Assembly: GCF_026241255.1 (NCBI RefSeq)
Contig: NZ_JAPHNC010000006.1
Location: 52,669 to 116,668, forward strand
Direction of reading: 5' to 3'
From: Helicobacter sp. MIT 21-1697
Lineage (GTDB): Bacteria; Campylobacterota; Campylobacteria; Campylobacterales; Helicobacteraceae
DNA: 64,000 nucleotides
Shown here: piece after piece, positions 7,377 to 16,895 of the stretch
How the letters are laid out: every line of letters starts with the position of its first letter
How positions within the stretch are numbered: the first letter of the stretch is position 1
The notes under the pieces: generated by a model
Told to the model about the DNA's origin: nothing
Database searches by the model: none
Seen by the model: the letters and a program-made list of their open reading frames with translations, nothing else
Position numbers and translations under genes: made by a program

Positions 7377-8171
7377 TTACAAAAACTCCCTGATAAGTAG
7401 TTGCACAGAGAGAGCGAAGCATACACAGATAACAATCGGGCGGATAATCTTTGCTCCGTGCTTAAGTGCAAGGCGCACTCCCAAAGTCGCTCCGATGATT
7501 TGCCCTATACACATTAAAACGCCTAGAATCCATAGCACATTGCCCCCAAGCACAAAAAACAAAGTAGAGGCAATGTTGATACTAAAAACCACCCAACGCG
7601 AATGCGCTAAAGCCTTGCTAAGTCCATATCCGCCAATACTCACAAGTAGAGCCAAGACAAAAGAGCCAATCCCAATGCCCAAAAGCCCTCCATACAAGCT
7701 TGCCCCTGCCATAGAAGCAAATAAAAAGATTCTATGCGGTTTTTGCGCTCTATCCTCCTCACTGATATTTGGAGAGAGCAGGAAATACGCACCTACGATT
7801 ATCATCACAAAAGGCAAGATTTTTGAAAGCAAGGCGACTTCTACACACTGCACCAAAATTGCGCCCAATGCTCCAAAGAGCATTGCGATTATCATCACTG
7901 CGCGGGATTCTCTCATATCTACTAAGCCTTGATAATAGTAATGTGCTGCGCTTGTAAATGAGCCAACACAGGCTTGAAGTTTATTTGTAGCTAGAGCTTG
8001 GAGAGGGTTTAATCCACTCACAAGGAGCAAGGGCATCGTTATCATTCCCGCCCCGCCAGAGAGTGAGCCTACAAGCCCACCTACAACAGAGGCTACAAAA
8101 AAGAGCGCGTAGAAAGCAGGGCTTATACCCTCAAATGTGGGTGTTGTGAGTAAGTCAAGCCAATCACTCAT
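7377..8171 (-). CDS. TSUP family permease (TauE/SafE-like)
   Basis: A 264-residue membrane protein with about 8 hydrophobic helices and the TSUP signature GGLVGSLSGGAGMITMPLLL near the N-terminus, repeated in weaker form in the second half (SLYGGLLGIGIGSFVLALLV). The family exports or imports sulfite, sulfoacetate and other organosulfur anions. The start at ATG 8171 (MSDWLDLL) has a modest AAGG site; a longer upstream extension looks non-coding. It lies downstream of cdtC, 37 bases away, on the same strand, but is probably unrelated in function. Confidence 0.85.
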   Translation of the reverse strand: MSDWLDLLTTPTFEGISPAFYALFFVASVVGGLVGSLSGGAGMITMPLLLVSGLNPLQALATNKLQACVGSFTSAAHYYYQGLVDMRESRAVMIIAMLFGALGAILVQCVEVALLSKILPFVMIIVGAYFLLSPNISEEDRAQKPHRIFLFASMAGASLYGGLLGIGIGSFVLALLVSIGGYGLSKALAHSRWVVFSINIASTLFFVLGGNVLWILGVLMCIGQIIGATLGVRLALKHGAKIIRPIVICVCFALSVQLLIREFL

Positions 8172-8208
8172 ATCTTGCCTTTTGTTGTGATAAGCTTGAT
8201 TATAACAA

Positions 8209-8760
8209 TTAAGGATTAATCGTTCTCGCTTCAATGAGGGGAGGGAGGATAAGCATAAGATTACGCAAATCAACGCTAAAAAAACTATCTACATCACACA
8301 AGTTAATACCAATACCTATTCCTCCGGGTAATCGCGGATTAAAAAAAGTTGTAATACATTCATTTTTATCTAATACGAAAGAACGAATCTGCACAGCAGC
8401 AGTCGTTGTAGGGATAATGGTAAAGAGGGTTTGAAAATTTTTGTTTTTTAAATCCTCTTCACACGAAATAAGCCCAAAAAAACCACTTTCTTCAATACCT
8501 AGACAGAGTTTTGGGTTATCTGTATTGACAAACTGCACAGCTCCTAAGTTAAACTTGTCAAAAGGGTCGCTTTTGCGAATCTCCTCATCAAGCACGATTT
8601 GTTTGAGATTCCAATTTGGGTGTCTATAATCTGGAGCAAGTAAATCTCCTGATAAAGCACTTCTTAGAGAAAATGGTGCTGTAAAATCAGGTAAGTCTTC
8701 GGGATTGCCACCATATACAAAGCTTGAGATAAATGCAAACAATAGAATAATTTTTTTCAT
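8209..8760 (-). CDS. cdtC: Cytolethal distending toxin subunit C
   Basis: A 183-residue exported protein: a signal peptide (MKKIILLFAFISSFVYG) followed by a ricin-type beta-trefoil fold region, as in CdtC. With CdtA it forms the cell-binding part of the AB2 toxin that delivers CdtB. Identification rests mainly on its place directly after cdtB (9-base gap), its length and its signal peptide. Residues such as KLCLGIEESGFFGLISCEE fit the lectin-like repeat. A GGAGGT ribosome site precedes the ATG. Confidence 0.9.
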   Translation of the reverse strand: MKKIILLFAFISSFVYGGNPEDLPDFTAPFSLRSALSGDLLAPDYRHPNWNLKQIVLDEEIRKSDPFDKFNLGAVQFVNTDNPKLCLGIEESGFFGLISCEEDLKNKNFQTLFTIIPTTTAAVQIRSFVLDKNECITTFFNPRLPGGIGIGINLCDVDSFFSVDLRNLMLILPPLIEARTINP

Positions 8761-8769
8761 TTTTACCTC

Positions 8770-9591
8770 CTAAAAGCGTCCAAAATGCACAGGAAAATGG
8801 TCAGATGAAAGGTGAGTGCGTATGCTCGCGGCAATGAGCAGGGCTGTGATTTGTGGCAAACTTATTGCGGAGCGACTTTCACTTGACCTACCAACTACTG
8901 CATAATCAAGTGTCCTGCTCGCACCTCTAGCACCAAAATGTGTCGCAGCATTTGGTGCTACAATGTGGATATGATTCGTAATTCTTGTATCAAGTCCCGC
9001 TTGTAAAAGAGCTGGGTCGCGATTGAAATCTCCTGCGATGAGCCAATTAATTTGTGGCATATTGATAAAAACATCGTGCACTGCTGTAACCATAGCAGGT
9101 GCATCGCCACCACCACTTGCTAGAGCGTGAATATTAAAAAATACATCATTGCCGATACGAATACCAAGACTTGGGCGTGATACCTCTCTAGCAACTATAT
9201 TTTGATGCAACACAAAGACTTCATCAGCCCTCCTATCGGAAACTATCGCAAGATTTACTCTTCTTGCCCCGACATCAAGAGGAGCATAGTAGATATATAC
9301 TGAATTTGGTCTAGAGCGAGTCCCAAGTTCCCAAATAAATTCCTCCACAGGTGTGCCGCCGGGCTGAACCATTCTGCCTGTTCTCCTAGCGCTTGCAGGG
9401 ATAGCACCCGCTTCTTGCACCATAAGGATATTTGCGGGATTATCGCCTGTGATGAGTTGCCGCACACTTACATTCCATTTGTTTTCTGCATTTGCTGAAG
9501 CACCTTGTAAATTCCAAGTGCTCACTCTATAATCCTCAATATTAGCGAATGCAAAGCTAAAGATTGTTAAAAAGCATAATAAGATTCTCAT
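8770..9591 (-). CDS. cdtB: Cytolethal distending toxin active subunit B (DNase I-like nuclease)
   Basis: A 273-residue CdtB with signal peptide (cleavage expected around residue 16, FAFA). All DNase I/phosphatase superfamily residues are present: VQEAG with Glu60, NIHALASGGG with His155, AGDFNRDP with Asp188 and Asn190, and SSDHFPVHF with Asp264 and His265. The protein enters host nuclei, breaks DNA and arrests the cell cycle in G2/M (established for Helicobacter CDT). Its ATG overlaps the cdtA stop by four bases (ATGA), so the two are translationally coupled. An intact, apparently functional gene. Confidence 0.97.
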   Translation of the reverse strand: MRILLCFLTIFSFAFANIEDYRVSTWNLQGASANAENKWNVSVRQLITGDNPANILMVQEAGAIPASARRTGRMVQPGGTPVEEFIWELGTRSRPNSVYIYYAPLDVGARRVNLAIVSDRRADEVFVLHQNIVAREVSRPSLGIRIGNDVFFNIHALASGGGDAPAMVTAVHDVFINMPQINWLIAGDFNRDPALLQAGLDTRITNHIHIVAPNAATHFGARGASRTLDYAVVGRSSESRSAISLPQITALLIAASIRTHLSSDHFPVHFGRF

Positions 9592-10310
9592 TTTAATCCC
9601 TCCGCTGAGTCAATTACAAAAAGAGGTTTTGCTGCGTTTATGATAGGAGTGATATACCATTGTTGGTCAAGAGTAGGCGTATTTATCGCACATTTTGTGA
9701 GATAAATACTATAATATGTCGTAGTTCGCACAAGTGGGGTTTGTAAGCAAGTTTTTGCGCTCACACTTTGAATCTGTATGGCTTGATTGTCAAAAAAGTT
9801 AAGATTCCATAATTGTGGTGGATATTTGCTATCGCACACTTCGTGAATCACACCATTTTTATAGGCTTGGAGACAAGTGCCTTTTTCTTCGTTTTTAATC
9901 ATTACTTGTCCATTTGGCAAACTAATAATGCGCCAAAATGCTGCTTCACCAAACTCGCGTGCATCAAGAGGTGTATATCCCCATATCCAATTTCCCGGGT
10001 TTAACGCCCAAAGTGTTAAAATGCCTCCTGATGAGGACATAATAGAGAGAGGATTAGAAGCATTTTTGTCTATTTTCGGTGCATTTTCATTAGAGCTTGT
10101 TAAGGGGATTTTTGTTTTTTGCATTTGCGCTTGCATTAACATTTTTCTTGATTTTTCGCCCGGTATTTGGTGATTTGGTGGTGGCATTGGGGTTAGCCCT
10201 ATGCCTAAATCTTTTTCATTTATAGGCGAAGTTTTAGGCTGATGAACTTTTGGCTTTGACGAACACGCCACGAACAAAAGAGTTATGAAGAGGAAAATTA
10301 AATATCTCAT
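9588..10310 (-). CDS. cdtA: Cytolethal distending toxin subunit A (lipoprotein, lectin-like)
   Basis: A 240-residue protein with a lipobox (LLFVACSS; lipidated Cys16) and a Pro/Lys-rich spacer to about residue 90. A ricin B-like beta-trefoil follows, with repeats around GTCLQAYKNG (144-153), AKTCLQTPLV (185-194) and DQQWYI (215-220), plus the aromatic patch (NWIWGY) thought to contact cholesterol or glycans. It is the first gene of the cdtABC operon; upstream DNA is AT-rich and likely holds the promoter. The toxin subunits bind the host cell and carry CdtB. Confidence 0.92.
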   Translation of the reverse strand: MRYLIFLFITLLFVACSSKPKVHQPKTSPINEKDLGIGLTPMPPPNHQIPGEKSRKMLMQAQMQKTKIPLTSSNENAPKIDKNASNPLSIMSSSGGILTLWALNPGNWIWGYTPLDAREFGEAAFWRIISLPNGQVMIKNEEKGTCLQAYKNGVIHEVCDSKYPPQLWNLNFFDNQAIQIQSVSAKTCLQTPLVRTTTYYSIYLTKCAINTPTLDQQWYITPIINAAKPLFVIDSAEGLK

Positions 10311-10638
10311 TTTATAGCCTTTGTTTTATCATAAATTGATTGAATAATATTGCAAATTTATCAAAGTGTTTATACATAATCTTAAGAATATTCAAATGTT
10401 ATGTATCCTAACATACGCTTATTATTAATTAAATCTTAAGGTTTGCTCTCCTTATGTTGATGTATTTTGAACTACCTAGATTTGGATAATCTGCTCTTTT
10501 GGTAAAATTGCTTTATTCAAAATCCCTACATAGTATATAAAAACTATTAACAATTAAGAATCTTTAATCAATACTTATTGGCAAGATTTTGTAGGGCAAG
10601 ATGAGTAAAAGAGTATAACAAGTGTGTTTTGCTCCATT
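10311..10638. other. AT-rich intergenic region upstream of cdtA
   Basis: About 330 bases between cdtA and a very small gene, both on the minus strand. No frame longer than a few dozen codons is convincing here. Several TA-rich boxes on the minus strand close to cdtA (for example TATGATAAAA about 20 bases before its ATG) could serve as a -10 element, so the cdt promoter is expected here. Nothing resembling a mobile element or tRNA was seen. Confidence 0.5.
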
Positions 10639-10806
10639 TCATACATTTGCCACTTTCTTAGATTCTGCAATATTCACCTTATTTTGTCCTGCCTTAAGCT
10701 CCCCATATTCGCATTTGTTCTCCTTAACTTTATTAATTCTTGCAATAGAAGATGTGTTTATGTCCTTTTGGATTCTAATAGCTTCTTTGCCTCTTAAACT
10801 TTTCAT
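10639..10806 (-). CDS. Small hydrophilic protein, unknown
   Basis: A 55-codon frame starting at ATG 10806 with a good ribosome site (AAAGGTGGA, spaced four bases) and ending TGA at 10641-10639. The product is Lys/Glu/Asn-rich (starts MKSLRGKEAIRIQKDI). It lies downstream of the DpnA-like methyltransferase, 24 bases after its stop, on the same strand. The ribosome site and codon use argue for translation. No family was recognised; it could be a truncated relic. Confidence 0.45.
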   Translation of the reverse strand: MKSLRGKEAIRIQKDINTSSIARINKVKENKCEYGELKAGQNKVNIAESKKVANV

Positions 10807-10830
10807 AGTTCCACCTTTATATTAAATTTA

Positions 10831-11694
10831 TCAAAAGAAATTATTTTTTGTGTAATAGTCCATATTTTCCAAAAGCCTTAAATCATTCATTTTATTTTTG
10901 AATATTGCAGCATTTTTCTCTAATTCTTTTTTCCTATCCATTGATATTTTTATAAATTCGCTTTCTCTTTCTATGCCGATAAACTTTCTGCCCAAAAGAT
11001 TAGCGGCTATTCCTGTGGTAGAGCTTCCACTAAAAGGATCGCAAATGAGAGAATCTTCATCACTTGCCATTAAAAGCAATCGCACGAGTAGTGCTAGAGG
11101 CTTTTGAGTGGGGTGCTTACCATTGACCTTTTCCCAAGGCGCAATAGCAGGGAAGCTCCACACATCACGCATTTGTTTGTTGCCATTTAGCTTTTTTAGA
11201 ATCTCATAATTAAAAATGTGCTTATGCTTTTGGCTTTTTCTTGCCCAAATAATTTGCTCTGTTGAATGCGTCAAATAACGACAGCTAAAGTTTGGAGGAG
11301 GATTTGTCTTTTGCCAAGTGATGAGATTTAAAATCTTAAAATCAAGTTTTTGCAAAATGCGTCCCAAAGAAAAAATATTATGATAAGTTCCGCTAATTAA
11401 AATACTTCCTGTATTTTTTAAAGCTTTTTTTGCATTGCTTATCCATTGTAAATTAAACTCATCAATATCGTTAATACTCTCTTCTTTATCCCAATCCCCT
11501 TTATTGACACTTACAATTTTTCCACTTTGTATGCTTAAGCCATCGTTTGAAAGAAAATAAGGTGGATCGGCAAAAATAAGATCAAATGTGTTTTCAAATT
11601 GAGGTAAAATCTCATTACAATCTCCTTGATAAAGGGTGAAAAAAGAATCTGTACTTGTAAAAGTAGGCTTGAGTGTATGAAATTTAGCAGTCAT
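10831..11694 (-). CDS. DpnA-like N6-adenine DNA methyltransferase (beta class)
   Basis: A 287-residue amino-methyltransferase. Motif IV is DLIFADPPYFLSNDG near residue 40 and the SAM-binding motif I is DPFSGSSTTGIAANLLGRK near the C-terminus, the beta-class order. The stretches NKGDWDKEES, ITWQKTNPPPNFSCRYLTHS and GKHPTQKPLALL closely match the DpnA (M2.DpnII, GATC) group, so GATC is a possible target, though specificity must be tested. ATG 11694 is preferred to the adjacent TTG. It overlaps the end of the upstream 185-aa gene by 11 bases, suggesting a two-gene RM unit. Confidence 0.88.
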   Translation of the reverse strand: MTAKFHTLKPTFTSTDSFFTLYQGDCNEILPQFENTFDLIFADPPYFLSNDGLSIQSGKIVSVNKGDWDKEESINDIDEFNLQWISNAKKALKNTGSILISGTYHNIFSLGRILQKLDFKILNLITWQKTNPPPNFSCRYLTHSTEQIIWARKSQKHKHIFNYEILKKLNGNKQMRDVWSFPAIAPWEKVNGKHPTQKPLALLVRLLLMASDEDSLICDPFSGSSTTGIAANLLGRKFIGIERESEFIKISMDRKKELEKNAAIFKNKMNDLRLLENMDYYTKNNFF

Positions 11695-12241
11695 CAAAAA
11701 CTAGACCACTTTCTTGCAAGTGATTAAACAACATACTTCTACCAGACCAATTCCAATATGTAACATCTTGTTCAATAAATAACCACTTAATACAACATAA
11801 AATAACAGCAATAGGTATTGCTTCGCCATCATAATTTACAAAAGGCGATAAATCTTGTACCTCTTTTGCAATATTAAAGTTTTCACATAGAAAAATCCTC
11901 TTTATCAGTTCTTGAATTTTACTGTATTCTCTAGCAAAAGATTGTTTATATATCATTAATATATAAACAATATCTTTATGGGAAGGATTTCTGTGCCTTC
12001 TACTATCATTTAGTTTAAAATACATATTTTCAACATTAACAATAAAGTCAAAGCCTTTATTAAGTGGTGCAGGTCTCTGTAAATAAATAACATATTGTTC
12101 TATGCGTTCAACTATGTATTTATAGGTTGATTTACCTTCATCAAAATCCCAACCAGATTTCTCTTGCAAAAATAGACAAACTAATTCTTTTCTTATTTCT
12201 TCTCGTGTGTTGGCTTTTAGACTATACTCTATTTCTAACAT
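11684..12241 (-). CDS. Unrecognised protein, candidate restriction endonuclease partner
   Basis: A 185-residue soluble protein starting at ATG 12241 behind a GAGGAGAAAT ribosome site. Its stop overlaps the start of the DpnA-like methyltransferase. No PD-(D/E)XK, HNH or PLD motif could be named with confidence; charged segments such as LNKGFDFIVNVENMYFK (a D-x-(12)-Fxx-K arrangement) leave a diverged nuclease possible. Length is short for a DpnII/MboI-type enzyme. Placement is the only reason to propose restriction activity; it could also be a regulator or specificity factor. Confidence 0.6.
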   Translation of the reverse strand: MLEIEYSLKANTREEIRKELVCLFLQEKSGWDFDEGKSTYKYIVERIEQYVIYLQRPAPLNKGFDFIVNVENMYFKLNDSRRHRNPSHKDIVYILMIYKQSFAREYSKIQELIKRIFLCENFNIAKEVQDLSPFVNYDGEAIPIAVILCCIKWLFIEQDVTYWNWSGRSMLFNHLQESGLVFDDC

Positions 12242-12317
12242 ACAATTTCTCCTCTAAGTTATAAAATATCTTTATATCAACTAATTGCTTAAGTTTTGCA
12301 AAAAAATAATCATATTC

Positions 12318-15300
12318 CTACTCCCACTCAATCGTGCCCGGGGGCTTAGAAGTGATGTCATAGACGACACGATTAATGCCCTCTACTTCGTTGATGATTC
12401 TATTGCTTACATTCTCCAAAAAATCGTGAGGCAAATGCGCAAAAGTCGCTGTCATTCCGTCCAACGCCTCCACAGCTCGCACACAAATCGTATTATCATA
12501 AGTGCGATTATCGCCCATTACGCCTACACTTCGCACATTGAGTAGCACACAAAATGCTTGCCACACCTTGTCATAAAGCCCCGCTTTGTGCAACTCGTCT
12601 ATAAAGATAGAATCCGCCTCGCGCAGCAAATCCAAATCCGCCTTATTCACCTCGCCCATAATGCGAATAGCAAGTCCGGGTCCCGGAAAGGGGTGGCGCA
12701 TTAGCATAGATTCGGGCATTCCAAGCTCACTGCCTAGCTCCCTTACTTCATCTTTAAAAAGCTCCCTTAAAGGCTCAATCAGCTCAAACTTCATCCATTC
12801 AGGCAACCCACCGACATTGTGATGGGACTTTATCGTCTTAGAGGGACCCTTGACACTCACAGATTCTATCACATCGGGGTAAAGTGTGCCTTGTGCAAGG
12901 AACTTTATCTCGCCCTTTGCATTGTGCTTTTTCGCCTCTTTTTCAAACACTTCAATGAAAGTCTCGCCGATGATTTTACGCTTCCTCTCTGGGTCAATCA
13001 CACCTCTAAGCCGCTTTAAAAATAACTCACTTGCATCTGCAGTAATCAAAGGCACTTTTAAGTTTTCTCTAAACATTTTCTCCACTGCCTCTCTCTCGCC
13101 TTTGCGTAAAAGCCCGGTATCCACAAACACAGGGATAAGATTCTCCCCTATGGCGCGATAGAGCAAGGCTGCAACGACACTAGAATCAACCCCACCACTC
13201 ACCGCACACAACACTTTGCTTGGTGTCTCTTTGCCACTTTTTGCGGAGTCTGCCCTCTCAACTTCGGTCATTACCCTTGAGGTAACTCCCTCGTTGAGAG
13301 CTTGACAACCACAAAAATTGTCTAAAGATACTTCCAAGCCAGAATGCCTTTCTTGATTTTTTGCAGAATATTTTAAAAATCTTTCCTCCTTAGAATCTTT
13401 AGTTTTTGTTCTCGCTTTATCTTGGCATTCTAAGATTGTGTGTGAATTTTTGGTGTTGTGCGAGGTAAGCGAATGAGGCGTATTAGACATACTCCGCAGT
13501 GAAGCGTCCGAAGCACTCGCCAAAAAGTCGCCACAAACTGAATGCCTCCTAAAGCACGAGGTGAGATGGTCATTGACAATCCCAATCGCCTGCATATACG
13601 CATATATAGTCGTGCTGCCCACAAACTTAAACCCACGCTTTTTCAAATCTTTGGCTATTGTATCAGATAGTGGCGTGGAAGCGGGTAACTCCGCAATGCT
13701 AGCAAAGGTATTGATAATAGGCTTACCACCCACAAAACCCCAAATATACTTATCAAAGCTCCCAAACTCCCTTTGCACCGCCATAAACGCCTTAGCATTG
13801 ATAATCGCAGATTCTATTTTGGCACGATTTCTGATAATGCCGCTATCCTGCATTAACGCATTGATTTTGCGCTCATCATAGGTGGCGATTTTATGATAAT
13901 CAAAGTCATCAAATGCCGCTCTAAATCTCTCGCGCTTCTTTAAAATCGTAATCCAAGAAAGCCCCGCTTGAAAGCCCTCTAGCAAAAGAAACTCAAAAAG
14001 CTTCCTCTCATCGTGCAATGGCACTCCCCACTCTGTATCGTGGTAGTCCTCATAGAGTTTGCGCGCCGATTTGTCTTTATCTGTCGCCCACGCACAACGC
14101 ACCCTCTCATTCTCTCCTTGCGCTCTTAAAGATTGACGCAAATCCTCATTTTTAATACTTAGGGGGATAAGCTCGGGTGAAAACACACCTACGCTTCCCG
14201 CAGGGATAGGCTTTGCCTTTGTCCTTTGAAATCCTAAATGTTGATAAAAGCCTAAAGCCCACTCAATACTTGCAACTCTTATTGTCTTAAATGCGTTCAA
14301 ATGCCGTTCAAATACCTCTTTGATTAACGCCTTGCCCACACCTTTTTTAAAGGCTTGTGGAGCGACAAAGAGCATTGTGATTTCATTTTTCTCCACTGCG
14401 ATAAATCCTAGCCAAATGTTGCCTTTGTGGGCGATGAGCAAGTTTTTAGATTCTAAAATATCCCCTTTGATTCCCTCTCTCATACTAGAAATCTCATTTT
14501 CACTCAAATCTGTATGTGTAGCCCTTGCGCCTTCCTCCCAAACACCCACAAGACGCTGAATCACTTGTGCTTTCCCTACTTGTTTAAAAGCTTCTTTGAT
14601 AGTAAGAAAGGCTACCTTGCTACTAGATTCTATAATCTCGCTTCCATAGACGATTTGGCGCAGTTTTGCGATTTCAGATTCTGCGAAGTTACGCATATTC
14701 CAGCTTGTATTTGCCTCGCAAATGTCAATGGCAAAATTTTGCAACATCTGCCCCCCACATTCGCTATGCACGACTTCAGGGTGAAATTGCAGGGCATAAA
14801 TCTTACGCTTGGAATCTGCAATCGCACAATAATGCGTGTTGCCTGACTTTGCAAGTTCTTTGAATCCTTGCGGGATAGATTCTACCTTGTCCGCGTGGCT
14901 CATCCACACGATAGAACCTTGCTTCACGCCTTTAAAAAGGATATTTGCTTGGAAGACAACAGGATTTTCAAGTGCAAACACTAACTCTTTATGCGTGGTA
15001 ATCGCGCTATTTACGCCAACACAAGTTGCTCCAAGCTTAGAAGCGATTTTTTGCGAGGCAAGATTGTCTTTTTTGATAAGACAATACACCTGCTCTAGCC
15101 CCAAAGTCTCAAAGGCATACTTCGCACACGCCCTCGCTGCCTCAATCCCATAGCCCCTGCCCCAAAAATCGCGGTGCAAAAGATAGCCAATTTCTACGAT
15201 TTGCTCACCTTTTCTTTTGCTTTTTTGCACCTTTTTACCTAAAGGCTCAAGGCAAATGTGTTCATAGTTTAGCCCTGCATTGCCGATAATTGTGCCGCTT

Positions 15301-16895
15301 TGCTTCTCTACAATCGCCCAAATACCAAAGCCATATTTTTGATAATGATTGAGCTGTTTCTCTAGCCATTCTTGGCTCTGCTTTTTGCTAAAGCTCCCTC
15401 CCCACGCATACATTGTCTCTTTATCACTTAAGATTCTATGTAATTGCGCAAAATCCGCCTGTGTGTAAGGACGCAAAAGTAACCGCTCACTCTCGCATAT
15501 CGCCTTGTGTGAATGCGTTGCGAATTTCTCCAAAAATACTGCCTTTATTGGAAAATCCTCTAACTGCTCCCTCTTATATTCCACAAAACCTAGCTTTTGA
15601 TAAAGGGCAAGATTTTCAAGGCTTTTTTCGCTTGTAAAAAGTTCATATCGCTTCGCAGGAAGTGTAGCACACAGAGACTCAATGAGCGCACTTCCAATGC
15701 CTTTATGCCGATAAAGACTATCCACGCACAGCTTGTTAAGATAAGTCGTGCCTTGCTTTGTATATCCCCGCACAGAGCCGATAATTGCGCCATTTTTAAG
15801 GGTGCATTTTAAAAAAGTGTGCGTTTGAAATTCTTTTTGAATACTCTTTAAATCCTGTGTGAGTGGCAGAATATCCATTTTGCCCACCCGCTTTGCCTCA
15901 TCAGCAAAGGCGGCTTTTTGCAAGCGCAAAATCGCCTCTAAATCTCGCTTACTTGCGGGAGTAATCGTATAATGCAGAGATTCTAAAGCGATTTGCAACC
16001 TCTCTTTGCCCACTTCCAAATGCACGATAGGAAATGCGCGTCCTTTAGAATCCTTTGCACTTCTGCCCCTCTTTTCAAAGCCTAGATATTGATAAAAGCT
16101 CAAGCCTTGCGTGTTTTGCTCGTTGCAATTTACTTGAATGCGCTTATAATCTTTCAAATACCGATTCATCGCCTCTTTGATGAGTGCCTTGCCCACACCT
16201 TTTTTAAAGGCTTTTGGAGCGACAAAGAGCATTTCAATGCAATCTTTCTCCACGCCGATAAAGCCCAAAAAATCCTCTTTATCCTTTGCAGTGATGATAT
16301 TTTGAGAGCTTTGCAGTGTGGATTTCACTTCTAGCCTTATCTCTGCGATGTGCTTGTCGTTTAAAAAGTAATGGCTCGCACGCACAGAATCTTCCCACAA
16401 ATCTAGCAATGCTTCTAGCATTTGAGGGAATTTGCGATGATTGAAAATGTCAAAGGAAAGCGCGATTTGGGGTTGTTCAGATTGCAATGATTGAGATTCT
16501 GTGTATTGGGTGCTTTGAGAGTGCTTAGAATCCCTACAATCTGCTTGAAAGTCCAAAATCTCTAGCATCGCCTTGCCAAACTCTTGTGCGTCTGCACGAA
16601 TGACTTTGCCCCCGAAATGCTGTGCGATAAGCTGCATACCATAGCAGATTCCAAGAATAGGAATCCCAAGTGTGAAAATTGCATTATCGGGCTTGTAGGC
16701 GTCTTTTTCATACACGCTCGCAGGTCCGCCACTTAGGATAATCCCCTTAGGATTTTTTGCCTTTATAGAATCTAACTTTTCAAAATAAGGCACAATCTCG
16801 GTATAAACTCCCGCTTCACGCAAACGCCGCGCGATAAGCTGCGTGTATTGAGAGCCAAAATCTAGCACTAAAATTTGGACATTATTTGTATTCAT
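12318..16895 (-). CDS. guaA: GMP synthase with inserted GNAT and Tag domains (1525 aa)
   Basis: Converts XMP to GMP using glutamine and ATP. Usual length is about 515 residues; this is one uninterrupted 1525-codon frame. GATase part 1 is residues 1-112 (SGGPAS 55-60; nucleophile Cys84 in GICYGMQ). Insert 1 (about 113-643) holds three GNAT domains (about 145-295, 308-457, 467-640) with acetyl-CoA loops [15 protein letters not shown] and GRGYGIEA. GATase part 2 is 644-749 (His705 and Glu707 in QFHPEVVHS). Insert 2 (about 750-1224) holds a fourth GNAT, a complete Tag glycosylase (about 931-1118, Zn ligands Cys934, His952, His1110, Cys1114) and a low-complexity linker. The ATP pyrophosphatase follows (SGGVDSS 1233-1239) and ends normally in GTIEWE. 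Start has GGAG upstream. Confidence 0.95.
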   Translation of the reverse strand: MNTNNVQILVLDFGSQYTQLIARRLREAGVYTEIVPYFEKLDSIKAKNPKGIILSGGPASVYEKDAYKPDNAIFTLGIPILGICYGMQLIAQHFGGKVIRADAQEFGKAMLEILDFQADCRDSKHSQSTQYTESQSLQSEQPQIALSFDIFNHRKFPQMLEALLDLWEDSVRASHYFLNDKHIAEIRLEVKSTLQSSQNIITAKDKEDFLGFIGVEKDCIEMLFVAPKAFKKGVGKALIKEAMNRYLKDYKRIQVNCNEQNTQGLSFYQYLGFEKRGRSAKDSKGRAFPIVHLEVGKERLQIALESLHYTITPASKRDLEAILRLQKAAFADEAKRVGKMDILPLTQDLKSIQKEFQTHTFLKCTLKNGAIIGSVRGYTKQGTTYLNKLCVDSLYRHKGIGSALIESLCATLPAKRYELFTSEKSLENLALYQKLGFVEYKREQLEDFPIKAVFLEKFATHSHKAICESERLLLRPYTQADFAQLHRILSDKETMYAWGGSFSKKQSQEWLEKQLNHYQKYGFGIWAIVEKQSGTIIGNAGLNYEHICLEPLGKKVQKSKRKGEQIVEIGYLLHRDFWGRGYGIEAARACAKYAFETLGLEQVYCLIKKDNLASQKIASKLGATCVGVNSAITTHKELVFALENPVVFQANILFKGVKQGSIVWMSHADKVESIPQGFKELAKSGNTHYCAIADSKRKIYALQFHPEVVHSECGGQMLQNFAIDICEANTSWNMRNFAESEIAKLRQIVYGSEIIESSSKVAFLTIKEAFKQVGKAQVIQRLVGVWEEGARATHTDLSENEISSMREGIKGDILESKNLLIAHKGNIWLGFIAVEKNEITMLFVAPQAFKKGVGKALIKEVFERHLNAFKTIRVASIEWALGFYQHLGFQRTKAKPIPAGSVGVFSPELIPLSIKNEDLRQSLRAQGENERVRCAWATDKDKSARKLYEDYHDTEWGVPLHDERKLFEFLLLEGFQAGLSWITILKKRERFRAAFDDFDYHKIATYDERKINALMQDSGIIRNRAKIESAIINAKAFMAVQREFGSFDKYIWGFVGGKPIINTFASIAELPASTPLSDTIAKDLKKRGFKFVGSTTIYAYMQAIGIVNDHLTSCFRRHSVCGDFLASASDASLRSMSNTPHSLTSHNTKNSHTILECQDKARTKTKDSKEERFLKYSAKNQERHSGLEVSLDNFCGCQALNEGVTSRVMTEVERADSAKSGKETPSKVLCAVSGGVDSSVVAALLYRAIGENLIPVFVDTGLLRKGEREAVEKMFRENLKVPLITADASELFLKRLRGVIDPERKRKIIGETFIEVFEKEAKKHNAKGEIKFLAQGTLYPDVIESVSVKGPSKTIKSHHNVGGLPEWMKFELIEPLRELFKDEVRELGSELGMPESMLMRHPFPGPGLAIRIMGEVNKADLDLLREADSIFIDELHKAGLYDKVWQAFCVLLNVRSVGVMGDNRTYDNTICVRAVEALDGMTATFAHLPHDFLENVSNRIINEVEGINRVVYDITSKPPGTIEWE

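Noticed and set aside
9877..10173. 98-codon frame on the plus strand inside cdtA
   Set aside because: Antisense to a clearly identified toxin gene, without ribosome site or family features.
10622..10825. 67-codon plus-strand frame upstream of the cdt region
   Set aside because: It is antisense to a minus-strand small gene that has a proper ribosome site, and its own product is a generic hydrophobic string.
12318..16895. Inteins as the cause of the enlarged guaA
   Set aside because: The inserts contain GNAT and Tag motifs and no intein splice-block (Cys/Ser at entry, HN before Cys/Ser/Thr at exit).
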